Positions 1 to 8,146 of a DNA stretch of 64,000 nt are shown piece after piece (position 1 is the first letter of the stretch; every line of letters begins with the position of its first letter). The position numbers were made by a program, and so were the translations under genes. This DNA is from Thermosulfurimonas sp. F29 (GTDB lineage Bacteria; Desulfobacterota; Thermodesulfobacteria; Thermodesulfobacteriales; Thermodesulfobacteriaceae). The stretch is taken from the NCBI RefSeq assembly GCF_019688735.1, contig NZ_JAIFYA010000001.1, forward strand, positions 496,001 to 560,000. Direction: 5' to 3'. The notes beneath the pieces are model-generated. The model had not been told where the DNA came from. It saw only the letters and a list, made by a program, of their open reading frames with translations, and ran no database searches.

Positions 1-1737
1 GTGTTTTATGACGAAATTATTTATCTCTTCCTGGCGTTAATCCTGTGGGGAGCCTGGCCCCGTAAGGTCGGGCCCCCGGCTCTCGTGACTGCGTCTATCT
101 TTCTTTTAAAGGATCTCGTGTGGCTTTTGCTGGTTAGACAGAGACTGGCTACCGCTTTGGATGCCCTGGAGTTTGCCGTAAGGCAACGCGCTCTCCTGCG
201 CTGGGCGCTCCTCTTTTTCTTCGTGGATGTGGCGATGCTGGGTCTTCCCTCCCGTCTTCCCCACGAGGTATGGGCCATTTTTCTTTACGGCCAGTATCTC
301 CTCCTCGCCTGGTACATGGCCGGACGCTACGAAAAACGCCAGCACCTCACCGGCCTTTCCCCCGGACGGTACCTCCTCTCGCAGATCCGCTTCTTCTCAC
401 CGGCGGTGTTCCCGTGGGTAGCGGCTTCCCTCGGAATAGAACTCATCCAAAGGTGTGTCCCCGGACTCCCGGATTATTTCCTCTGGACCCTGGGACTTAT
501 CCTTCTGGGTATCTTTTTCCCATATCTTGCGGTTAAACTCTGGCCCACCCGGTCTTTCCCGACCTCGTCCCTCCGCACCGAAATCGAAGCCTACCTTCGT
601 CGGGTAGGAGTTCGCCTGGGGGACATCCGACTCTGGCTCGCCTTTGAGGGCAAGCTTCTTACTGCAGGTGTTCTGGGGGTGCTCCCTCCTTTCCGGTATC
701 TTTTAATCTCTCCGGGTCTCCTGGCCACCCTTAACGAGGAGGAAATTCTCTCGGTGGTAGCCCATGAAGCCGGACATGTCAAACACCGCCATCTATGGTG
801 GCTCCTTTTTTTCCTGCTGGCCTTTCTTTTTCTCCTCTACTGGGTTCTGGAGTCGGCCTGGTTGCTTTTCATCTCCCTTTTTCCCTATCCGAAACTCTTT
901 GTGAGTTCGGATTTTCATCTGCGGGTCTGGCCGGAGATAATTCTGGCTTTAATCCTGGGAGGGGTGGTGATATTTTATTTTCGCTATTTTATTGGCTATT
1001 TTCTTCGCAATTTTGAGCGTCAGGCGGATCTCTTTGCCTTGGAAAGCCTGGGATCGGCCCGGGGGATCATTGCGGCGCTGGAGAAGATAGCGGCTATTTC
1101 CGGTTTACAAGAGGCCCCTAGCTGGCATCATTACAGTCTGGCCGAAAGAATCTCTTTCCTTCACGCGGCCTCGGCTGATCCGCTTCTCGTTCAAAAACAT
1201 CATGTGGCCCTTTCTAGGCGTAAGAGGATCTTTCTCCTCGTTGTTTTTGTCCTCCTGGGCCTCGCGGCACTGGGGGACCACAACTTTCTAAAGGAAAGGG
1301 CTCTCCGAAACATGCTGCGGGGGGTGGAGGCCCGGGCGGAGGGGCAACCCGAGGTTCTGCAGGCGCTCGCGGATTATCTCCTCTCTCAGGGGCTGGAAAA
1401 GGAAGCCATTTCGGTATACGAGAAGGTCCTTACCGGAGATCCCCGGGATCCCTGGGCCTTAAATAACCTGGCGTGGCTGCTTCTTACCGCAAAGAAGCCT
1501 TCTCTGAGGCATCCCCGAAGGGCCCTTGAGCTGGCCCGAGAGGCCGTACGGCTCAAACCCTCCGCGGCCATTCTCGACACCCTGGCCGAGGCCTATTACC
1601 AGAACGGTGATCGAAATCAAGCATGTGCTACCGCCCGCAAAGCCCTCTCCCGGGCCAGAAGGGAGAAAAGTCGCCATCTGAATTATTACTTGAAACGGGA
1701 AAAAGCCTTCTGCCGTCATGCTTCGGCCTCCCTATGA
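1..1737 (+). CDS. M48 family membrane metallopeptidase with C-terminal TPRs
   Basis: Membrane zinc endopeptidase of the M48 (HtpX/Ste24-like) family. The zinc motif HEAGH is at about residues 255-259. A second motif, FERQADLFAL near residue 338, supplies the third metal ligand region. Several hydrophobic segments lie before and after the active site, and a strong membrane segment lies near residues 405-425. The last 140 or so residues are TPR-like (repeated A-x3-Y and LNNLA helices). The family acts in membrane-protein or envelope quality control; the TPR part probably binds partners. The reading frame opens with GTG at the first base of the window, so the true start could lie further upstream. 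It overlaps the next gene by 20 bp, so the two are probably cotranscribed. Confidence 0.85.
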   Translation: MFYDEIIYLFLALILWGAWPRKVGPPALVTASIFLLKDLVWLLLVRQRLATALDALEFAVRQRALLRWALLFFFVDVAMLGLPSRLPHEVWAIFLYGQYLLLAWYMAGRYEKRQHLTGLSPGRYLLSQIRFFSPAVFPWVAASLGIELIQRCVPGLPDYFLWTLGLILLGIFFPYLAVKLWPTRSFPTSSLRTEIEAYLRRVGVRLGDIRLWLAFEGKLLTAGVLGVLPPFRYLLISPGLLATLNEEEILSVVAHEAGHVKHRHLWWLLFFLLAFLFLLYWVLESAWLLFISLFPYPKLFVSSDFHLRVWPEIILALILGGVVIFYFRYFIGYFLRNFERQADLFALESLGSARGIIAALEKIAAISGLQEAPSWHHYSLAERISFLHAASADPLLVQKHHVALSRRKRIFLLVVFVLLGLAALGDHNFLKERALRNMLRGVEARAEGQPEVLQALADYLLSQGLEKEAISVYEKVLTGDPRDPWALNNLAWLLLTAKKPSLRHPRRALELAREAVRLKPSAAILDTLAEAYYQNGDRNQACATARKALSRARREKSRHLNYYLKREKAFCRHASASL

Positions 1738-2524
1738 ACGCTACGAAATCCTTTATCTGTACGCCTTTTCGGGCACTCATCCCGACCTTCGGAATTTCTC
1801 CGACCCGGACTTCATAGGTTGCTGGGTGGAGGAGGACCTCACGGTGCTTTTTTTCCATCGTGAAAAGTCCGGGCTCCCGGAAATGATTGAGAGGAGATTT
1901 GGTCTCATTTTTGAGCTATCGGCCCGGGTTCCCTATCGGGAATGGGGCGAAGGTCGGGACCTTTCTCCTTTTTCTGTGGGGCCTTTTATCTTTGCGCCGG
2001 TCTGGAAAAAGATTCCAGGGGCGCTGATCTATGATCCCGGGGTGGTCTTCGGAAGCGGCTCTCATCCCACCACCCGCCTCATGCTCGAGACCCTGTGGGA
2101 GGTCTGGTCACAGGAAGGCCCCTTTCACCGGATCTATGATCTGGGATGCGGAAGCGGTCTTCTCACCCTGTTTGCTGCCCGTCTGGGTGCCAGGGTCACC
2201 GCGGTGGATCGTAATCCCCTGTGCGTGGAACTTACCCGCCACAATCTGAAGCTGAATGGTCTTGCGGCGGAGGTGATCGAGGGGGATCTCCGGAAGCTTC
2301 TTCCCTTCCAGGGGGGGCTGGTTCTGGCCAATCTATACAAAGGCCTGCTTGCGGAACTCCTGGGACTGCCCTCCTTTCTTAAAGCCGATTATTATATCCT
2401 TTCCGGCTTTAACACCTCCATGGAAGTGGAGCTCCGGGAGATAATCGCCGGAGGAAGGCTCAAAATCATAGATCGAAGGGAAAGGGAGGGTTGGGTGTGT
2501 CTGAGTCTCAAAAAGAAGAAATGA
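1718..2524 (+). CDS. PrmA-like class I SAM-dependent methyltransferase
   Basis: About 268 residues related to ribosomal protein L11 methyltransferase. The stretch DPGVVFGSGSHPTT near residues 105-118 and the SAM motif DLGCGSG near 142-148 are both PrmA hallmarks. The N-terminal L11-recognition domain is shortened and divergent, and a second, more canonical PrmA is encoded at 9174-10028. The substrate may therefore not be L11. The start overlaps the peptidase gene, and the stop overlaps the ATG of coaX (ATGA), indicating translational coupling. The family call is firm; the specific target is unknown. Confidence 0.75.
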   Translation: MLRPPYERYEILYLYAFSGTHPDLRNFSDPDFIGCWVEEDLTVLFFHREKSGLPEMIERRFGLIFELSARVPYREWGEGRDLSPFSVGPFIFAPVWKKIPGALIYDPGVVFGSGSHPTTRLMLETLWEVWSQEGPFHRIYDLGCGSGLLTLFAARLGARVTAVDRNPLCVELTRHNLKLNGLAAEVIEGDLRKLLPFQGGLVLANLYKGLLAELLGLPSFLKADYYILSGFNTSMEVELREIIAGGRLKIIDRREREGWVCLSLKKKK

Positions 2525-3297
2525 TCTTGTGCGTGGATGTGGGAAATACTACCACCGCCTGCGGAATATTCCGCCGGGACGGACTCCTTCTGCGGACCTT
2601 CCGTTTCCGTACGCGCACCGATCTCACCCCGGAAGAGCTTCTCCTTTTTATTCGCGGCTTTCTTGATCTTCTGGAGATCCCCGTGCGCGCTGTAAAGGGT
2701 GTGGCCTATGCCTCGGTAGTACCTCCCCTGGACAGTGTGTGGGAAGCGGTGGTGCGCCGATGGCTGGTCAAGGAATGGCTGGTGGTTTCCGCCGAAAGCA
2801 TCCCTATAACGGTGAAACTCCGTTATCCCTCCGAGGTGGGGGCGGATCGACTGGTAAACGCTTATGCAGCCTGGGTCCGGTGGAAACAGGCGGTTATTGT
2901 GGTGGACTTTGGCACCGCCACCACCTTTGACTGTGTATCCCCGGAGGGGGAGTACCTGGGAGGAGCCATAGCCCCGGGACTCGAAACTGCCGCCGAGTTC
3001 CTCTTCCGGCGTGCAGCCAAGCTTCCCCGCGTGGACCTGAGCCGCCCTCCGGAGGAGATCTTGGGAAGGGACACGGTCTCGGCCATGAAAAGCGGTCTCC
3101 TTTACGGTTTTGTGGGCCTTACCGAGGGTCTGGTGGAGAGACTTTCCCGGGAGATGGCCACCTCTCCCATGGTGGTGGCCACCGGTGGACTATCCCGGAT
3201 CATAGCCCCCCTTTGCCGGGTGATCCGGGAGGTGGTGCCGGAGTTGACCCTGGAGGGACTCTATCTTCTCTATAGGGAGCGAGTGAAAGGTGTTTAA
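2521..3297 (+). CDS. coaX: Type III pantothenate kinase
   Basis: Phosphorylates pantothenate in the first step of coenzyme A synthesis. It belongs to the ASKHA fold: the phosphate-1 motif DVGNTTT lies near the N-terminus, VVDFGTATTFD in the middle, followed by GGAIAPGLE and TGGLSR near the C-terminus. These are the type III signatures, and the 258-residue length is normal. The ATG at 2521 was chosen over an upstream in-frame GTG because the protein then begins MILCVDVGNTTT and the ATG overlaps the stop of the preceding gene. Type III enzymes need a monovalent cation and are not feedback-inhibited by CoA. The panB gene of the same pathway is at 45057. Confidence 0.95.
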   Translation: MILCVDVGNTTTACGIFRRDGLLLRTFRFRTRTDLTPEELLLFIRGFLDLLEIPVRAVKGVAYASVVPPLDSVWEAVVRRWLVKEWLVVSAESIPITVKLRYPSEVGADRLVNAYAAWVRWKQAVIVVDFGTATTFDCVSPEGEYLGGAIAPGLETAAEFLFRRAAKLPRVDLSRPPEEILGRDTVSAMKSGLLYGFVGLTEGLVERLSREMATSPMVVATGGLSRIIAPLCRVIREVVPELTLEGLYLLYRERVKGV

Positions 3298-4147
3298 CCC
3301 CGGTGATCGGGTAATCGTTTTCGCTCCGGCCGGGGCGGTGCGCGAAGCGGATCTGGAAACGGGACTGGATATACTGCGGAAATGGGGGCTTGAACCACGG
3401 GTGAGTGAGACCTGTCGAAGCCGGTATCGCTATCTCGCCGGAGACGACAAGCTGCGGGGAGAGGAACTGCGGAGACTTCTTGAGGAAGAAAGGGATTGCG
3501 TGCTCTGGGCTGCCCGTGGAGGATTCGGTTCGGCCCGGCTTCTTCCCCGTCTAGAGGATCTCTTTCCGGGCCGCAAGTCGCCGATTCTTCTGGGGTTTAG
3601 TGATTTAACCGCGCTTCTCAATTATCTCGTGATCCGGGGCTTTAGAGCCTGGCATGCTCCCACGGTGAGTTTTCTCGGAAAAATGCATCCTGGGGCCCGG
3701 GAGGAACTGCGTCGCCTACTTTTCGGAGAAAAGATCCCCCTCCTTTGCGGAATCGCTCTTCGAGAAGGAACAGTTGAGGGACCTCTTTTCGGTGGAAATC
3801 TGGCCACCCTTTCGGCCCTTGTGGGCACACCATATTTTCCCGAACTCAGAGGGGCCATCCTTTTTCTTGAGGACACGGGGGAGGCTCTCTATCGTCTGGA
3901 TCGCTATCTCACTCACCTGGCCCTGGCCGGAATCTTCCAGAAAATAAAGGGCCTGGTACTGGGGGATCTGGGGCACCCTCTGGAGGCCATCTTCCCCATC
4001 CTGGAGGAGATCCTTCCCTCTCACCTCCCGGTGGCTGCGGGTTTTCCCCTGGGACACTTGCCCGGGACTCAGGCCTTTCCTCTGGGGGAAAGGGCACGCC
4101 TTGAGGTGAGGGGGGGAAGGGCCTTTCTAACTCAGGCGTACGATTAA
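3290..4147 (+). CDS. S66 family LD-carboxypeptidase (LdcA/MccF-like)
   Basis: Serine peptidase of family S66, which trims the terminal D-alanine from murein tetrapeptides during cell-wall recycling; MccF relatives cleave microcin C. The expected nucleophile is in GFSDLT near residue 103, the acidic residue in LEDTGE near 193, and the histidine in GHLPGT near 254, in the order Ser-Glu-His typical of the family. The N-terminal RGGFGS motif is also characteristic. GTG start at 3290, overlapping coaX by 8 bp; last gene of this plus-strand run. No signal peptide, which fits cytoplasmic recycling. S66 membership is clear; the exact substrate is not. Confidence 0.88.
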   Translation: MFNPGDRVIVFAPAGAVREADLETGLDILRKWGLEPRVSETCRSRYRYLAGDDKLRGEELRRLLEEERDCVLWAARGGFGSARLLPRLEDLFPGRKSPILLGFSDLTALLNYLVIRGFRAWHAPTVSFLGKMHPGAREELRRLLFGEKIPLLCGIALREGTVEGPLFGGNLATLSALVGTPYFPELRGAILFLEDTGEALYRLDRYLTHLALAGIFQKIKGLVLGDLGHPLEAIFPILEEILPSHLPVAAGFPLGHLPGTQAFPLGERARLEVRGGRAFLTQAYD

Positions 4148-4501
4148 AGGGATCACATGGAGCTCCTCGTGCACCTCCTCGGTGGGGCCGAGATCCCAGT
4201 CCGCCACCCGGAGTCCGTCGGGAAGGAGATCCTCCAGCGCCTTCACCACCCCGGAGAGATTTAGCGCCGGATGACGCTTGAAAACCTCCGGGAGGCCCCA
4301 GGTCAGGTTGCAGGCCAGACACTGCCCGGGCCGGGCCTTGAGACGAAGCTCTAGACGTACCACCCGGCGTTCCGGGTCAAAATGTCCCAGGCCGAGCTCC
4401 ATGTCGTAAGCCGGCTCTTCTCCGAAATAAAAGGCCTCGAAGAACTCCCTAACCTTTTCCGGAGGGAGAAGAGCGCGCACGCGTAATTCATCTATCATCA
4501 T
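4127..4501 (-). CDS. Conserved hypothetical protein (Desulfobacterota-type small protein)
   Basis: Protein of 124 residues with the pattern FFEAFYFGEEPAYDMELGL and a later RPGQCLACNLTWGLPEVFKRHP segment. To my recollection this resembles a family common in sulfate reducers that databases label, misleadingly, pancreas/duodenum homeobox protein 1. No homeobox is present and no function is known. A CxxC pair (CLAC) could bind metal. The start was set at one of two adjacent ATG codons (4501 or 4498), downstream of a GGGGAGGG ribosome-binding site, rather than at the upstream 4513 start, which would precede that site. It overlaps the S66 gene tail-to-tail by 21 bp. Confidence 0.65.
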   Translation of the reverse strand: MMIDELRVRALLPPEKVREFFEAFYFGEEPAYDMELGLGHFDPERRVVRLELRLKARPGQCLACNLTWGLPEVFKRHPALNLSGVVKALEDLLPDGLRVADWDLGPTEEVHEELHVIPLIVRLS

Positions 4502-4522
4502 CTCCCTCCCCAAAAGTTTGAT

Positions 4523-5956
4523 CTAGTAGGAAGTCACCCTTATGTCCGTGAGAAGTACATACCTTCCGGTCTCAATGTCGGCATACCCGGAACCCAATAT
4601 AAAGTACAGAGCGGAAGGAAGTCGATCAAGGGCCAGGGGATCGGCCCTGTCGGACAAAAGCTTCTTTCCGTCAAAAAAGATGCGTATGGTATCGCCCTTC
4701 TTCTGCAGGGCTACTCGATGAGGCCTTCCCACTATGTCCTGGTCAAGCGGGATGGGCTTGTTCATCCACTTAAAAGAGGTGTCTTGAGCGGTGGCTCCTT
4801 TGGCCAGGTAAAGGTAAAAAGGGGCATCGAACCGTCCCAGGCGCACAGAAGCCTGTCCGTGGGGAACATAGGTTCCACAATAGAAAGTGTACTCAATGGC
4901 CCAGTCTCCGGACCAGCGAAATCTTTGCAAATTTTTATAGAAAACTGTCTCTCCCTTAATCGTGGCCAGCCACTTCTTGCCCTGAAAGGAGACGCACTCC
5001 GCGGTCCCCTTAACTATTCTGATGGAGGAGGGGACCTCCGTGCATCGAGAAAAGTCCTCCTGCCATACCACCTTTTTTCCCGGCTCGAACCGGGCCTCCG
5101 GTCGTACCAGCCCTCCGGTGGGGGCAGGAGCCACCGAGGAGTCCCGGGGGGCCGAAGTCGCCGCCGGACGGGGAGCCGCCGAGGGATTGTTATATCCCTG
5201 GGTGTCCGAACCCCAGCGATAATAATTTTCCGGTACCATCTTGGCGATGGCGTCCACGGCGTTGTAAAGCATCACCCGGATGGCCTTCTCCATGGGGGTG
5301 TTCTTGTAGGCCCCCAGAGCCCCGCCCAGGGCTACGGTCCCCAGAATGGTGCCCATTCCACCGCCCACCTTCCAGGAGGTGGCCTTCCCCTCCACACTGG
5401 TGGCATTTATGACCCGCCCGGTGCGCACATCCACCAACCGGATGTCCGCGGCAATGTACGCTTCTTTCTTGGAGATCTTGGCCCCCCCGATAAGGGGAAT
5501 ATTGAAAGGCACCACTATACCGCCCCCTCCCACTCCCGAGGCGTTGGGCTCGAAGGCGGTGATGGCTCCGATGACCAGAATGTCCGCCCCCTCCATGAGC
5601 CCGGTCTTGGGGCCGGCCCCCTGCCTCACATATCCGGACTGGGCCAGGTTAAGTTCCTCCTGAATGGCCTTCAGTCCCTCTCCCCGTTCGAGCACTATGA
5701 AACGACCGGTTCGGAAGAGGGCCGTGGCCAGCATGTCCGCCAGACCATCTCCTATGGCCCCGCTGCACTTGGCGGCCTTGCACCTGAAACTCGCTACCGC
5801 TATACGGGCCTTGGGCCCCCTATAGGTGATCACCTCCTGTACCGTTGGCCCGGTACTCTCCACGCGAGTCTGAACCCCGGAGGATACACAGGAGGTCAAA
5901 AAAAGAAAAATTCCCAAGCCCAATAAAACCGATACTCTCTTCTGTAAAGCGTCCAT
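4523..5956 (-). CDS. CsgG-family lipoprotein with C-terminal concanavalin-like domain
   Basis: Signal peptide with lipobox LTSC at about residues 20-23, so a lipidated envelope protein. Residues from roughly 45 to 250 match the CsgG/HfaB fold (ARIAVASFRCKAA, LADMLATALF, RFIVLERGE, VDVRTGRVI). CsgG forms the curli secretion pore; relatives sense or assemble at the outer membrane. A Pro/Ala/Ser linker follows, then about 180 residues (WQEDFSRC, WAIEYTFYCG, VALQKKGDTIRIFFDG) resembling a LamG/concanavalin-type beta sandwich. No csgA, csgE or csgF homologue is nearby. ATG at 5956 was chosen because a strong AGGGGGGT site precedes it. Promoter at 5989-6017. Confidence 0.75.
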   Translation of the reverse strand: MDALQKRVSVLLGLGIFLFLTSCVSSGVQTRVESTGPTVQEVITYRGPKARIAVASFRCKAAKCSGAIGDGLADMLATALFRTGRFIVLERGEGLKAIQEELNLAQSGYVRQGAGPKTGLMEGADILVIGAITAFEPNASGVGGGGIVVPFNIPLIGGAKISKKEAYIAADIRLVDVRTGRVINATSVEGKATSWKVGGGMGTILGTVALGGALGAYKNTPMEKAIRVMLYNAVDAIAKMVPENYYRWGSDTQGYNNPSAAPRPAATSAPRDSSVAPAPTGGLVRPEARFEPGKKVVWQEDFSRCTEVPSSIRIVKGTAECVSFQGKKWLATIKGETVFYKNLQRFRWSGDWAIEYTFYCGTYVPHGQASVRLGRFDAPFYLYLAKGATAQDTSFKWMNKPIPLDQDIVGRPHRVALQKKGDTIRIFFDGKKLLSDRADPLALDRLPSALYFILGSGYADIETGRYVLLTDIRVTSY

Positions 5957-5988
5957 AATACCCCCCTGCAAATTCGACATTTGTTTTT

Positions 5989-6017
5989 TAAATACAAAAA
6001 AGAAAAGTCTCTGTCAA
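5989..6017 (-). promoter_or_regulatory. Sigma-70-type promoter for the CsgG-like gene
   Basis: On the minus strand, TTGACA (6017-6012) is followed after exactly 17 bp by TATTTA (5994-5989), about 33 bp upstream of the ATG at 5956. The -35 box lies within the palindrome GTCAAGCTTGAC at 6013-6024. Confidence 0.6.
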
Positions 6018-6019
6018 GC

Positions 6020-6049
6020 TTGACGGGGCGGGACTTTTCAACCTATTAT
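6020..6049 (+). promoter_or_regulatory. Sigma-70-type promoter for the GGDEF-like gene
   Basis: TTGACG (6020-6025), 18 bp spacer, TATTAT (6044-6049), about 36 bp upstream of the TTG start at 6086. Its -35 box is the other half of the GTCAAGCTTGAC palindrome, so the two divergent promoters are back to back. Confidence 0.6.
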
Positions 6050-6085
6050 AAGTCGGGAGTTTCAAGGGGTGAGGTTTCATAAAAA

Positions 6086-6877
6086 TTGGACGCTACACTT
6101 TTTGAAAAACTCCTGAAGCAAGAAAAAAAGGCACTGGTTACGGCCTGGGAAAGTTTTCTCTCTATACAGAAGGAGGGGAAGGTTCCCTATCCATCGATTT
6201 ACTCTCAAGTCTTCACCAGAAAACAGGGGGAAACTAAAACCGAAGAGCCTGAAATTCTTGAAATTTTTGAAGAAGCCAGACAATTTTTGGACAATATTCT
6301 CAAAAAAGTCCGCAAAGAATCGGTCAAGCGTTTCTCTGTAACCTTTAAGACAGAGGAAGTACTCACGCTATACCAATTACGAAAGCGCATAGAAAAACTG
6401 GAAAAGGAAATTGCTTTTCTGAAGGAAGAATTGCTTAAGGATCCCCTTACTAATTTCTGGAACCTTCGGGGGCTACAACGCATCTTTGATTATGCAGTAA
6501 GGCCACACATTTATAGCGAGGACTACAGTCTTCTGGTCTTTCATCTTCTTTTACCAGAAAAAGAATATGCCGCTTTCACAGACAGAATAATTCTGGCCTG
6601 TGCGCATTTTCTAAGAAGTCTTTTTTCTCCTCGTGACTTTTTCTGTCGCCCTTCGGAAAAAACCTTTGCCATCGTATGTGTTGGACAACGGGTGGGCGAG
6701 GCCCGCAGATTGATCGAGCTGTTGAGGGAGAAGACCTTCCCCTGCCGCATAAAGGGCCGCCCTCTGGCCGTGCGTTACAAGGTGGGGGGAACAAACATTT
6801 TGGGGGCTGACCACCTTCAGGTGGTACTGGAGAGGGCCCTTTCCGCTGCGGAAAAGGGAACCTTCATTCGGGTCTAG
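6086..6877 (+). CDS. Degenerate GGDEF-domain protein
   Basis: Protein of 263 residues. The first 130 or so residues are helical and charged, including a coiled coil (RKRIEKLEKEIAFLKEELLKD). Next comes DPLTNFWNLRGLQRIF, which matches the opening of GGDEF (diguanylate cyclase) domains. The catalytic GG[DE]EF loop is absent: its place is taken by SPRDFFCRPSEKTFAIV. The domain is therefore expected not to make c-di-GMP and may act as a binding or protein-interaction module. Start is TTG at 6086 with GGGGTGAGG upstream. The gene is less GC-rich than its neighbours. It overlaps cutA tail-to-tail by 14 bp. Confidence 0.65.
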   Translation: MDATLFEKLLKQEKKALVTAWESFLSIQKEGKVPYPSIYSQVFTRKQGETKTEEPEILEIFEEARQFLDNILKKVRKESVKRFSVTFKTEEVLTLYQLRKRIEKLEKEIAFLKEELLKDPLTNFWNLRGLQRIFDYAVRPHIYSEDYSLLVFHLLLPEKEYAAFTDRIILACAHFLRSLFSPRDFFCRPSEKTFAIVCVGQRVGEARRLIELLREKTFPCRIKGRPLAVRYKVGGTNILGADHLQVVLERALSAAEKGTFIRV

Positions 6878-7190
6878 CCGTTTCGGTAAAGATCCATTCC
6901 AGGAAGGGCCCATGACCTCCGGATACCGGTATTATGAGCACACACGGACAGGAGTAGGAATGGTGCCTGACGATTTCCTCCCGGGCCGGTTCAGCCAGTC
7001 TCTGAGTGGTCTTAACGATGAGTACGGCCTCCCGGGAACTTTCGATCTTACCCTCCCACCAGTAAAAGGATCGCATCTCGGGAAAGATGTTCACACAGGC
7101 GCAGAGTCTTTTTTCCAGTAGGATTCTTCCCAGTGTCTCGGCCTCCTCGAGTCCCGAAACGGTGACATAAAGGAGCACCACCCCGCTCAT
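6864..7190 (-). CDS. cutA: CutA1-family protein
   Basis: Protein of 108 residues with the full CutA pattern: LYVTVSGLEEAE at the N-terminus, LLEKRLCACVNIFPEMRSFYWWEGK, an EAVLIVKTT strand and a C-terminal FLEWI. CutA forms very stable ferredoxin-fold trimers. It was named for divalent-cation tolerance in E. coli, but its real role is unsettled. Last gene of the minus-strand cluster that runs from prmA at 10028. Confidence 0.93.
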   Translation of the reverse strand: MSGVVLLYVTVSGLEEAETLGRILLEKRLCACVNIFPEMRSFYWWEGKIESSREAVLIVKTTQRLAEPAREEIVRHHSYSCPCVLIIPVSGGHGPFLEWIFTETARPE

Positions 7191-7193
7191 GTC

Positions 7194-7619
7194 TTAACCT
7201 CCCTCGGCAAGCTCTTCGCGAAATTTTTGGGTCTCTTCTTTCAGGGGATGCCCCTCCGGGAGCTCGGCCCAGAAGGCTTCCACCAGGGTACGCACCCGCC
7301 TCCGGTATCCATTCAGGGGATACCCGTGTCTCTTGAGAAACCGACACAGCCGATTCCAGTTGATCCGGGCTCGCTCCGGTCCTCTATAAAAGGATTTATT
7401 CATATTCTCCACCCGCAGGTCCCGCTCAATGATGAGGATATAACGGCGAATTACGGCTTCCCGCAGGGTGGCTTCCTCCTCTACCCGGAGTACCAGTCCG
7501 AGTCCCTCGGGAGGAGCCCCGGTAAGATAAAACCAGGCGTTCCAGAAGGCCACCTCCGGAATCTCTCCACCTTCATGTACTATGAGCTCGGCTTCCTCAA
7601 GCACCTCCGTTCTTATCAT
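7194..7619 (-). CDS. Hypothetical protein
   Basis: Soluble, charged protein of 141 residues. I do not recognise it. Visible features are an Arg-rich central helix (RRYILIIERDLRVENMNKSFYRG), an aromatic N-terminal segment (AFWNAWFYLTG) and no signal peptide, membrane segment or cysteine pair. Its ATG overlaps the 3' end of scpB by 4 bp, and cutA starts 3 bp after its stop, so it is in the same transcription unit. Confidence 0.6.
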   Translation of the reverse strand: MIRTEVLEEAELIVHEGGEIPEVAFWNAWFYLTGAPPEGLGLVLRVEEEATLREAVIRRYILIIERDLRVENMNKSFYRGPERARINWNRLCRFLKRHGYPLNGYRRRVRTLVEAFWAELPEGHPLKEETQKFREELAEGG

Positions 7620-8146
7620 GTCCGTCCCGCAAGTTTTCTAATTTCCTCAAGAGGGGGAAGGTCCTGGAGACTTTTGAGACCGAAGAATTCCAAAAAATAA
7701 TTCGTGGTTCCGTAAAGAAGAGGACGTCCGGGAACCTCCTTGCGTCCCACCACCCGGACAAATCCCGTCTCCAGCAGAAAGCGGAGCGGCCCAGAGGAGT
7801 CCACACCCCGGGCGGCCTCTATCTCGGCCCGGGTCACCGGTTGCCGATAGGCCACCACCGCGAGGGTCTCCAGGGCAGCGGGAGATAACCGTCGGGGTTT
7901 GGGCCGAAGATAGATTCGCACATATTCAGCCACCTCCGGAGCCGTCTCCAGTCTCCAACCTCCGGCTACCTCCCGAATACGCATCCCCCGCCCCCGGTAA
8001 GACTCACTCAGCTCCCGGAGGATCTCTTCGAGTTCCGACTCGGAGATCCCTGGGAAAACCTCCCGCAAATCCCTAACCCGCACCGTACGCCCTGCCGCAA
8101 GAAGAATGGCCTCGATCGCCTTTGCCAGGAGCCCCCGATCCATCAC
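7616..8146 (-). CDS. scpB: SMC-Scp complex subunit ScpB
   Basis: Kleisin-associated winged-helix protein that, with ScpA and SMC, forms the bacterial condensin needed for chromosome segregation. Two winged-helix repeats are visible; the signature LSPAALETLAVVAYRQPVTRAEIEAARGV lies near residues 88-116, and GRPLLYGTTNYFLEFFGL closes the second domain. Length 176 is normal. scpA is not adjacent in this window. It directly follows ribE, essentially without a gap. Confidence 0.93.
   Translation of the reverse strand: MMDRGLLAKAIEAILLAAGRTVRVRDLREVFPGISESELEEILRELSESYRGRGMRIREVAGGWRLETAPEVAEYVRIYLRPKPRRLSPAALETLAVVAYRQPVTRAEIEAARGVDSSGPLRFLLETGFVRVVGRKEVPGRPLLYGTTNYFLEFFGLKSLQDLPPLEEIRKLAGRT

Noticed and set aside
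4718-5926. A 402-codon plus-strand open frame
   Set aside because: Antisense to the CsgG-like lipoprotein gene; no motif or RBS.
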